From Valencia hispanica (Eukaryota > Chordata > Actinopteri > Cyprinodontiformes > Valenciidae): 64,000 nt of DNA. The stretch is taken from positions 7,259,649 through 7,323,648 of the forward strand of contig OY747721.1 in the NCBI GenBank assembly GCA_963556495.2, given 5' to 3'. The notes below the pieces were generated by a model. The model saw only the letters and a program-made list of their open reading frames with translations, did no database searches and was not told the DNA's origin. The translations under genes and the position numbers were made by a program. Positions 31,901 through 43,900 of the stretch are shown in pieces (position 1 is the first letter of the stretch; every line of letters starts with the position of its first letter).

Positions 31901-34900
31901 CCAAAATTTTACCTTCATTCCTTTTTTTCCTTACTTTCTCCGTCGTTCCCTACCTCCCTTCCTTCTGTTATTCTTTCTTTACTTGTGTCCTCTATTCTTT
32001 CCTTGTGTTCTTCCATTTCTTTTCTATCTTCTTTGCTTGTGTCCATATTTCTTTCTCTCCATCTGTCCTTTCTTTCTATCTCCATTCCTTCTTTGTCCTT
32101 TTCTCCTTCCAGCCTCTGTTATTTCCTGATACCATATGCAGACCGCCCACTGTAGACATATCTGCCATAAATTCATAGCAAATGTTTGGGTTTTATATTT
32201 CAAAATGAACATAAAGAACTAAGAAGTCTGGAAAAGTCTTGGGTTTTTAGATAAATACATGCAGAAACTGTATTTCTCTGGCGATCTCAGAACGCCAGCT
32301 AAATTCCCCGTCTCCTCTTTTCACAGGAAGGTGCAGACTGAGTCCACCACAGGAAGCGTTGGCAGCTCCAGAGTTCGGACTACTCTGACGTTATCTGTGG
32401 AGGCGATCGACTTCGACTCGCAGGCCTGCCAGCTGAGAGTGAAGGGCACCAACATCGAGGAGAACCAGTATGTCAAGGTGCGAGATTTGAGAGAGAAACG
32501 TATTCTCTGAAGGGGTCATATGTGAAAGATCTGACATCAGTCTTATTTAGGGCCTTACGGTGTGACCAATTTGAACACAAATTCGACCGACTTCCTCAGT
32601 AGTGCGCCTAAAGAAAATCTGAGGTCACACCGGTACAAACAGTTGTTCAGGATATAATAAAAAGAAGCGTCCAACACTGAAAGTCTCCCTGTGGTTCAAC
32701 AGCAGGGTATGCAGCTCCTCCAAAGCATGCCACTTCTCCTGTAAAAACACGGTGGAGAGAGTGTGATGGCCTGGGCGTGCATGGCTGCCAGTGGCACTGG
32801 GTTTATAGAGAGTTTATCAGTGATATCACTCAGGACAGAAGCAGCCAAATGAATCCTGAGATGTTCAGAGACAATCTGCTCAAATCCAGCTAAATGTAGT
32901 CGAATGGACGGCACTTCATAATACGGAAGGACAATGACCCAGAACTAACTTACTAACTTACTTACTTACTTACTTACTTACTTATTTACTTATTCTTTAT
33001 TTCACTTTCTTTCTGTGCAAATGTTGTGGTGTTTTTCAGATGGGGGCGTACCACACCATCGAGCTTGAGCCCAATAGGAAGTTCACTCTGGCTAAAAAGT
33101 GCTGGGACAGCGTGGTGCTGGACCGCATCGGTAAGCTCCTCGTCTGTTTGTTCTCTACAGATTTACACCAATCAGACTTATTATATGCATTAGTGAAATT
33201 AACACTTACTGTTTTTTTTTTTTACTGCAATACATTTTTGTCTTTTTGTCTCACCTTTTAGTATCATTGGGTCTAACATACGTATTATCATTTAACTAAG
33301 CATCATTTTGATGGTCTCATATTTAAAAAGATTATAAACAACTAACATTTATTGAGATATAGTATATCTCAATAAGCTGTATTTGTGTTTAAAAACAGAT
33401 GAAGTCTGTACCTACATGTTGCAGGCGGTGCATTAAACATGTCCATGTCCCCTCTTCAGAGCAGGCCTGTGATCCAGTACAGAGGGCAGATGTGGCGGCT
33501 GTGGTCATGCAGGAGGGTCTGGCCAACGTGGTGTTGGTGACCCCCGCCATGACTCTGCTGCGAGCTAAGGTGGAAGTCACCATTCCTCGAAAGAGAAAGG
33601 GAAGCTGTACCCAGCATGAGAAGGTGAGTCTTCCGCAGTGGTGTGCTGGATGCCATGTTGTCACGTTGCAACAACAGATTTAATGTATTTTATTGGGATG
33701 TTATATAGACCAACGCAAAGTATTTCATAACTGTGAAGTCGAATGAAAACTATCCATCTTTTTCAAATCTGAAAAGTGTGTCTTGGATTTGGTCTTTCCA
33801 TAGTTCAAAGCGATGTCAGCCCACCCAGGGTCTACCATCTTGTTTTACAGCGTGTATTTATTTGGACTTTGAATTCAGGTCAACTCCTAGAAGGGATGAA
33901 AAAGCAAGTTTAAAATATATATATTTTCTGTCATTTCTAATTTCTTTTTAAGAATAGAAAGGGAGGGGAGAAAAATCAATTCATATTCAAAATTTAATTA
34001 GGCATAAATAATTTTATTTTTAATCCATATTGCCCATCCCTGATCTCCTTTTATTTTCTCCGAAACAGTTGTATAATGCCCGATGACATGTTCAACTTTT
34101 GAAAATAAATCTAAAAAATAATCTTCTGATATCTTCAAATAGTATGAGGGAATGTTAATATTGACAAAAATAGTGATTGGCTTTTTATATCGTGATATAA
34201 ATCAATATAGACTGATATAAGAATATTATGATAGAATTTTGCCCAGCCACGTTTTAAGGTAAGGCTGGTTAGAAGAAAGCCATAAGTAGTCCTGTTTAAA
34301 GCCAGGTCAGCAGTAAACCTGCAAGAGTATTTGTCCTGGTCAGATTAGACCGAAATCTGCACACCGCACAATACCCTAAACGCACCATACCCCACTGTAC
34401 ACAGTTAGAGCTGCACAATGAAGTGCAGATATTATGTCATTGCATTATTAGTGTGTGCAATTGTCACAATGCAAAGGATTGTTTGGAGTGCAATAATTGT
34501 TAGAGAATATACGTGTATATGCAAGTGCTTTGAACTTACATTTTTTATGGTAACGTAGTATTTAGCCAGCTGGACAGAGTCGCAGGAGAGCAGGGGCTCA
34601 CTGGACACTGATGACGTTGCCCAAAATGCTAAAGGTCACAGAGTGACGGACGACGAACAGATGAGAGAGGAAAGAAGAAAATAGGCATATATGGCAACTG
34701 ATATTGTCATCACTAGGGATGTAAGAAAATATCGATATGCCGATATATCGTTCCAGTGGATCGACTAGATCTATTAATAACACCGGATGTGTTAAAGTAT
34801 GAAACAGGTGTGTTTAGAAAGCTGTGACAGTTTTTCCTACAGTTAAATTCAGTTTTAAAAATCACAAAATATAGTCTTACTCATTGTATCGAAATGTATC

Positions 34901-37900
34901 ATATCGTCCCCCCTGTATTGTGAAACATATAGTATCACCAGATTCTTGCCAATACACATCCCTTGTCATCGCAGTAATTACCAATATTATGTCCAGTACA
35001 AGATTTTCTAATATTGTGCAGCCCTGACAACTAGAATAGCTTTCAAATACAGACAATAACATACTCGTAATATGCACAAAAAATAGGTAAGATCAGTAAG
35101 GCAAGGCAATTTTATTTGTATAGCACACTTTCAACAACAAGGTAATTCAAGGTGCTTTACATGATTAAGTGGTAAAATTAAAATAGCAGTTAGACACAAA
35201 GTATATAAAGTAAAAACAGCAATAAACCAAGAAGCATACACAGATACATCAAAGCATTACAAAGAATATAATGTAAAAACAGCAGTAAAACAAGAAGAAC
35301 ACACAAAACACAATACAACAAAGCATAACTCAAAGGCAACTCTAAACAGATAGGTTCTTGAGTTGTGATTTAAAGGAACTCAGTGTTTCAGCAGCTTTGC
35401 AGATCAGTGCAGGTTCATTATCAATAAGATGGCAGGAGTGCAACCTAAGATTCCTACCTTCCTACCTACTTACTTCAAATATCTACCAAAAAATTTATTT
35501 GGTGGTGATAATCTGAAGACGTTGAGGAAAAACAAATTCTTTGAAAGAGCATTGGGTCAGTGCAGCTTCTATGCCTTACAGGATCTGGTTTTTCTCTTCT
35601 TTTTTCTAGGCGCTGGAGCGGTTCTACGAGGCCGTGATGCAGGCGATTCTTCGTCACATCAATTTTGAGGGTAGGATGGCGGCGTAACCACAAGTTCAAT
35701 ATGGTCTTGTTGTTTGTCGCATGCTTCTCTGTTTTTGAACCGTAGCTGCAAATCCACATGAAGATTTGATTTTTTTTGGTTGCCGTTAGTGGTGAAGTGC
35801 ATCCTGGTGGCCAGTCCTGGGTTCGTGAAGGACCAGTTCTTCGCCTACGTCTTCAAAGAGGCGGTACGACAGGACAACAAGCTCCTGCTGGAAAACCGAC
35901 CCAAATTCATGCTGGTGCACTCATCATCGGGCCATAAGTACTCACTCAAAGGTGGGAGTTGCTGCAACTCTTTGAACGAAACAAGTGGGATTCTACTACG
36001 AGCTGAAGACGTAACAGGATACTTGTTTTGCAGAAATCCTCTGTGACCCCGCTGTGACCAGTAGGCTCTCCGATACCAAGGTGACTGCACGTTTTACCTT
36101 GTTGCTTCCTGTAAGCCAGAGTCTCAGGAAAGTCTTGTAATATTTCTGTGTAACTTCACAGGCAGCTGGAGAGGTGAAAGCCCTGGAGGACTTCTACAAG
36201 ATGCTTCAGCACGAGCCCGACAGAGCCTTCTATGGGTGAGAAACCCGACCCAGAACCAGCAGTTTGGCACCAGCAGCAGTTCCTCTCGCTCATGTTCTTT
36301 CTGTCTGGCCGTCTTCACAGAATAGCTCATGTAGAAAAAGCTGCCGACGCGCTGGCCATCGACACGCTGCTGATAAGCGACAAGTTGTTCAGGTTGGTAC
36401 TGAGAGAACGATCCTGCAGGGTTCCCATGCGTCCTGGAAAACCTGGAAAATGATAGACCAATTTTCCAGTCAATGGAGGCTTTATAGATCTGTGAAGCAA
36501 AGCCGATACCAGCACCTTGCAAAGAAGCCTTAGCAAATAATTGCAGTGCAGAAGAAGGTTTTTCGTGCAAAGTAGGCATATATAAAACAAAGTAATGGAT
36601 TAATTTAACTTGAAAGACCAAACAAAATTAGTCATTTCTATTTTGTTCATTACAGCCCTCACTTAATCTACATACTCATAGCAGTTTCCAAACACTTTCG
36701 TAATCATGTTTTTTTTCTACAGTTTTTCTTGCTCTTTGGTTATTTGCCAATCAATGGCGTTGAATCCAAGACTTGACATATACATCAGGCTTGAAGTTTT
36801 GGAGCGCAGGGCCAACACACATGATAAAAAGCAAGGCTTGTCTTTAGATAACAATAAGCAGGCTAGGTTAATTATTGAGATCAGTAGCTGACCAGCGCTC
36901 GTTTGGCCATGTTTGCACTTCTGTAATGCAGCTTTTGCCGCTCTCTAGGCCATAAGGTGAACCCCGAAAATGTCTTTAGAAATGAATCTCATTCCGACCT
37001 CTGGCATCTACAAACTGTTTACTTCATAAAATAAATACGTTCGCACTTATTTCAAAAGTAAAAGTTCTTCTTCTGTAATGCCGCAGTTTGTTTATGATCG
37101 ATGTTTTAATTCGGGACTAGTTTGTTTTTGCCGTAGTGAGAAAGGAGTGATACGGCTACTACCTACCCGTTGTAGACCAATGCGTTGGGAGAGTTTAACC
37201 AACGTGATGACTTATGTGGATATGGAGACAGCTAAGGTCATGATGAAAAGTTCTTTAAACCTTTTACAAAACCGAGTAACAAGATGTATGTAAAATGTGT
37301 TACATGCATTTAACTTCCATGAAACATGAACAAGACATGGATTTCATACTTACGCTATGGAATACTTATGGGAACGTCACTATGCAGTTGCAGTGTTACT
37401 GGTTCTGAATTAGTTATTTACAGATTTATTTGGATTGTGTTAGATTGCCCAGATTGGTGAAAAAAATACTCACAAACGATCCTTTGCATAAATGTTTATG
37501 TTCATACAAGTAATAGTTTAGACAGGTGCTTGCTTAAGAACCACAAGTGTTGATAATAAACATTCTTTCTTTACATTGAAGTAATTAAATCCAGCGGCCG
37601 TGTCACTCCTTTCTCACTACGGTGAAAACAAACTAGTCCCAAATTATAACATCGATCATAAAAAAACTGCGCGATTACAGAAGGAGAACTTTTACTTTTA
37701 CTTTTGAAGTGCGAACGTATAGATTTTATGAAGTAAACAGTTTTTGTAGATGCCAGAGGTTGGAGCGAGATGAAACGAAAACTGGCTCAACCTGGCCTAC
37801 TCTCAGGCATTAATCAAAACAATGTTGCATCATTGCGTTTCGTGCCCCTGTCCCCCGGATTTTATTAGACTGTTAATTTTCGCTCTACATACGGAGACCT

Positions 37901-40900
37901 AACATTTTCTGATGATTTATATTTCCATAGAATATTTACTGTAAAATGGAAGGGATGGAGATGGAGGATGGGACGTTTACTGGTGGGACGTTATATGCCG
38001 GATTTCTTTCTAAGGGGAGCGGCGTCCCCTCAACTCGACTACTGGATATAAATATATATATGGGTATATCGCAAAATTTGTTGATTACCAACCGTGGTAA
38101 GAAAAAATCCAAACCGGCACAGGCTTAGTTGTGTTGCATTGCAAGTAGAGGAAAGCGGGTGGCATTGTTAAAGTGAACAATCATTGCACAATTATTATAC
38201 CGAAATAATGGTATAGGTACAATGTCATATCTGTTTCAAAATATATCCCGATATGATGATAATATCGGTATATCGCCCAGTCCTAGCTGTGATAGCTTGA
38301 CTTGTATTGTAACAGGCTAGCAGCTGAAAATGTCCTGGAAAAGTCCTGGAAAATCATTTCAAGAAAAGAGTGGGAACCCTGTACTGGAGTTAAACTGGTT
38401 CATATGTAGACAGAAACAACTGGGAGAACTGGTGAAAACTGTCTTTAGCTGCAAATGGTTCACATTTTCAACTGGTTTCAATCCACAAATTAACCTTCCT
38501 TCCTTCCTTCCTTCCTTCCTTCCTTCCTTCCTTCCTTCCTTCCTTCCTTCCTTCCTTCCTTCCTTCCTTCCTTCCTTCCTTCCTTCCTTCCTTCCTTCCT
38601 TCCTTCCTTCCTTCCTTCCTTCCTTCCTTCCTTCCTTCCTTCCTTACTCTCTATTTTACTTACTTACTTACTTACTTCCTTCCTTCCTTACTTACTTCCT
38701 CTCTATTTTACTTACTTACTTACTTACTTCCTTACTTACTTACTTCCTCTCTATTTTCCTTACTTACCTACTTACTTCCTCTCTATTTTCCTTCCTTCCT
38801 TCCTTCCTTCCTTCCTTCCTTCCTTCCTTCTGACTTCAAATATTTAAATCAAATCTGTGAAGTTTTATTTTTATATATATCTTTAAATTGGCTAAAACGG
38901 ATTCAGAACTCTGGAAACTGGAACCTTGACATAAGAAAGTATAGGCAAGACAATTTTATTTGTATAGCACACTTTCAACAACAAGGTAATTCAATGTGCT
39001 TTACATGATTAAGGGGTAAAATATAAATAGCGGTTAAACAGACAAAGCATATAAAGTAAAAACTGCAATAAAGCGACTGATCTGTTTATAGATGCTTTCG
39101 AGTAAAGCTTTGATGTATCATGTTTTGTGTGATACATCAAAGCTTTCAGCTTTCTGGTCTTCCCAAAAAGAGTATATCAGGTTTACAACTACTACAAAAT
39201 TCAGCAGCACGTGTCCTGACGAAGACCAAGAGGCGGGAGCACATTACACCGATCTTAAAATCATTGCATTGGATCCCCGGACATTTCAGGATTGATTTTA
39301 AGGTTCTTTTAAGTGTCTTAATGGTCTTGGGCCTTCTTATCTCTCTGAACTGCTTTTACCATATAAACCTTCGCGGTCTCTACGCTCCTCTGGCAGCCGT
39401 CTTCTTGTCACCCCAAAAGTCAGGACACACACGCATGGCGAGGCGTCTTTCCAGTTTTATGGCCCTCACCTCTGGAACAGGCTGCCAAAGGACCTCAGGG
39501 CCGCAGAGAACGTTCATGTTTTTAAGAGCAGGCTCAAGACTCACCTTTTTAGCTTAGCTTTTAACTGATTATTATTTGTTACAGTTTGTTTAATTGCTCT
39601 GCATGTTTTATATGATTATATTTTTGTCAGTGTTTTACCATTTAATCTTAGCACATTAATTTACTGTTTATTTTTATACTTTAATTTATCTTAATCCCCG
39701 TTCCAGTGTTTCCTCTGTGGGAGCTCTCTGCCCCGGGAGCGGTGGTCGGCTGTGGCTGCCTGGGTGCTCTCCAGGTGGAGCTTGGGTGGAGGTGGGGGTC
39801 TTGGCCTCGCCTCCACTGGGCGCCCTGTGTCGGTGCCTCGGCTGCTGCTGTTGATCTACCGCTGCCGGGGCAGATGGCTCCTCTGATGGCGTTTCCTTGC
39901 ATGGTTCATCTGCACTCGGCTCAATGTCCTTTTTTACTTTTTCTTTTAACTGTGTGTGTGCATGGGAGACGGGTTGGGGGGAGGGGGGTATAACTGTGAC
40001 CATGCTTTTAAATCTGTGGGGGAGGGAAGGGAAGGTGGTTTTTTTGTGGGGTCATTTTAATCTGTAAAGCACTTTGTGATGCAACTTCTTGTTTGAAAAG
40101 CGCTTTATAAATAAAGTTTGATTTGATTTGTGGTGTTCTTGCTTTATTGCTATTTTAATTTTATCCCTTAATCATGTAAAGCACCTTGAATCACCTTGTT
40201 GTTGAAAATGTGCTATACAAATAAAATTACCTTGCCTTGTTCCAGATTGGAGTAGCATAGTAACTGAAAGCTGAAAGTATAGAACCCCTCCATCCTTTGG
40301 TTCTCAGTTTAACGCTTTATTCATCACTTTACCATTTTTGTTCTGCATTCAGACATCAGGACATTCAGACACGAAGCCGTTACGTCCGGCTGGTTGACAA
40401 CGTAAGAGACAACGGCGGAAACGTCAGGTAAACTTTCCACCAATAATAACGTGTCAGTCAGTTACCACATGAACACTTAAATGTTGTATAAATTTAATCC
40501 TCTATTTGTATAAATAAAATATTTGGACATTTATTTAGTTTGATCGATTACTGGATTTGTCCATTCTTGTTTTTGTTTCTTCCATACAGAATATTCTCAA
40601 GCCTCCACGTCTCTGGTGAACGTAAGTTACAAACACTTCGTCTTAAGGCTACGTTCACACTGCAGATCTTACTGCTCAATTCTGATTTTTTTATGAAATC
40701 AGATTTTTTTTTTTTTTTTGTGGTCGTTCACATTTTAACTCAAACGCGACAGCAAACATGCTCCATTGTGAATGGTTCACAGGCCTAAAGCGACCCGAAT
40801 GTGCAGAAGAAGACAAGATGTCACACTCAACAAGTTTTGTTTGCAAAAGTAAAAATGGCAGCTACAGATGTTAGTGTTTGTGCAGCAGTTTGGCAATTTC

Positions 40901-43900
40901 CTGAAATTTCCTGCATAGAACTGGCAACATTTTCACTAATCAACTCCAAAAGCTAACTATCTGTCCATCGTTTGGCTCAGTCTCCAGTATTCGCCATGCT
41001 TGTCGAGCGTTTGCCTCCTCTGGCGCAAATTAGGGATTTCTGTTTTGTGCTAGTGACATACAAGACAGATTTAATGCGACATGACTTTTCAGACTGAAGT
41101 TGCTTTAAAAAACATCAGATATTTGATGCACTTTTGCCTGCAGTGTGGATGTAGCCTTAGTGATAAATCATATAGTCTCATCAGTTCTACTTGTTTCTCT
41201 TGTTTAAGCAGCTTTTCCTCGAGTGTTAGGAGGGGTTTGATCTCAGTTGTTAATGAAAAAAATCACTGAACGCAGCTCGAATCGGATCGAGTTAGTAGAA
41301 AGCAGAATAGAGGTGAAATGAAGTACAGTGGCTTGCAAAAGTATTCGGCCCCCTTGAACTTTTCCACATTTTGTCACATTACAGCCACAAACATGAATCA
41401 ATTTTATTGGAATTCCACGTGAAAGACCAATACAAAGTGGTTTACACGTGAGAAGTGGAACGTAAATCATACATGATTCCAAACATTTTTTACAAATAAA
41501 TAACTGAAAGTGGGGTGTGCGTAATTATTCAGCCCCCTTTGGTCTGAGTGCAGTCAGTTGCCCATAGACATTGCCTGATTAGTGCTAATGACTAAATAGA
41601 GTGCACCTGTGTGTAATCTAATGTCCGTACAAATACAGCTGCCCTGTGACGGCCTCAGAGGTTGTCTAAGAGAATGATGGGAGCAACAACACCATGAAGT
41701 CCAAAGAACACACCAGACAGGTCAGGGATAAAGTTATTGAGAAATTTAAAGCAGGCTTAGGCTACAAAAAGATTTCCCAAGCCTTGAACATCCCACGGAG
41801 CACTGTTCAAGCGATCATTCAGAAATGGAAGGAGTATGGCACAACTGTAAACCTACCAAGACAAGGCCGTCCACCTAAACTCACAGGGCGAACAAGGAGA
41901 GCGCTGATCAGAAATGCAGTCAAGAGGCCCGTGGTGACTCTGGATGAGCTGCAGAGGTCTACAGCTCAGGTGGGGGAATCTGTCCATAGGACAACTATTA
42001 GTCGTGCACTGCACAAAGTTGGCCTTTATGGAAGAGTGGCAAGAAGAAAGCCATTGTTAAAAGAAAACCATAAGAAGTCCCGTTTTCAGTTTGCCACAAG
42101 CCATGTGGGGGACACAGCAAACATGTGGAAGAAGGTGCTCTGGTCAGATGAGACCAAAATGGAAAACGCTATGTGTGGCGGAAAACTAACACTGCACATC
42201 ACTCTGAACACACCATCCCCACTGTCAAATACGGTGGTGGCAGCATCATGCTCTGGGGGTGCTTCTCTTCAGCAGGGACAGGGAAGCTGGTCAGAGTTGA
42301 TGGGAGGATGGATGGAGCCAAATACAGGGCAATCTTGGAAGAAAACCTCTTGGAGTCTGCAAAAGACTTGAGACTGGGGCGGAGGTTCACCTTCCAGCAG
42401 GACAACGATGCTTTGGGGTTGTTTTTCTTCTAAGGGTCTTGGGAACCTTGATAAAGTTGATAGCTCTTTGAAATACCAGGTGATGTTAAATTAAACATCT
42501 CTAGACATTTGGCAGAAAACCACAAACAGGCCTGCCACTGGAGTCTTTTAATAATCTGCAACAAATGTCATAATCTACACTAATCTACATGAATCTACAT
42601 GGCCGTCTCAGCCCCCAGACCTGATACCTTTAGAAAACCTCCGGGGTCAGCTGGGGAGAGTGTAAGAGATGACCCAGCGCTCTGGGGGATCTAAATCAGG
42701 GGTCTTCAACTCCAGTCCTCAAGAGCTGCTGCCCTGTGACTTTTAGATGCTCAAACACTCCTGAGTCCAATGATTGGATTACCTCCTCCACATTCAGTCA
42801 TCCAGCTCTGCAGAGGCCTGGTAACGAGGCTTTCATTGGACTCAGGTGTTGGAGAAGGGATGCATCTTAAGGCTCCTGGGGACCCGTGGTGTAGAGAGGC
42901 AACATCAAAATACCTCTCTGTGTTTATGCCCCAACCTTGTGACAAAGAACAAACTATTAACAGCAGTGACTAAAATAAGTTATTTCTGAGTTATTTAAAT
43001 TAATCATTTTGATTAGTTTGTTTGGTTCTTGCTTATAGCAGCGCTTTGTTGTAATGTAATCCCAAGTCTAAAGTGGCTCCTGTAATTCTTTCAAGTTACT
43101 TATTATTGTCATGGTTGATGTCTTTAATTTTCAACGGTCAAAAATCTTCTAATACTCTATGCATGCAGTGGTTTTTATTTTGTTTTATATTTAAATGACA
43201 TTCTTTATCTTTGAGTTGAATTTAGTATTGTTATTCATCAGCATTTTGGTTATTAACTTAATGTACGTTCATTCAAAAATAAAAAAAAACATACATTTTA
43301 CTGCTTTTTGGAATTTAGACAATCTCAAATTCAGGTTGAACTGGGCTGTCTGGTTAAAACACAGAAAAGTGCAATAAAACTTCCATCCATCCATTTTCCA
43401 TACCCGTCCATCCTATGTAGGGTTGCGGGGCGGCTGGTGCCTATCTCCAGCAGTCAAGGGGCGAGAGGCAGGGTACACCCTGGACAGGTCGCCAGTCCAG
43501 CAATAAAACTTTTTACTTCAAATTTCCTAAAGGAAAAATGTAGGTTAAATAATTTGCGTTCATTAAGGAATACTCCAGTCCTTATTTGGTAAGTACAGGA
43601 GTTAAAGATTTAGGAAATAAAGCAGGTCTAAGTTAATCCAGAGTCGATCCAGCCTGTGAAATGGTGCTATGCTACACTCGGAAAATCAGAAGCCAGTTGC
43701 TGTGTTGCTTTTGTTAATGGTTTTGTTCTCATTTGTCCAAAAGGCTACAAAAAAACTGCAGGGAAATAAAATCAGGAAATCCGAGTCTGGAAAAGTCAGG
43801 AAATGTTTATGAACCCTAAATTTATTTAAGGCTTTTTACACCTTTTATCCAGAGTTGCCAAAACATGTGTATATAAATACAATTGAATGTCCATTTTTAC

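Noticed and set aside
38330..38833. 167-aa plus-strand frame made of repeated PSFL
   Set aside because: It is the TTCC microsatellite translated in one phase.
39686..40003. Minus- and plus-strand ~100-aa P/G-rich frames
   Set aside because: They fall in a repeated GC-rich LINE 3' UTR whose second copy (19580-19960) does not preserve the frames.
41694..42371. Intact Tc1 transposase
   Set aside because: The frame is shifted at about 42165 and the right terminus is absent, so it cannot encode a full enzyme.
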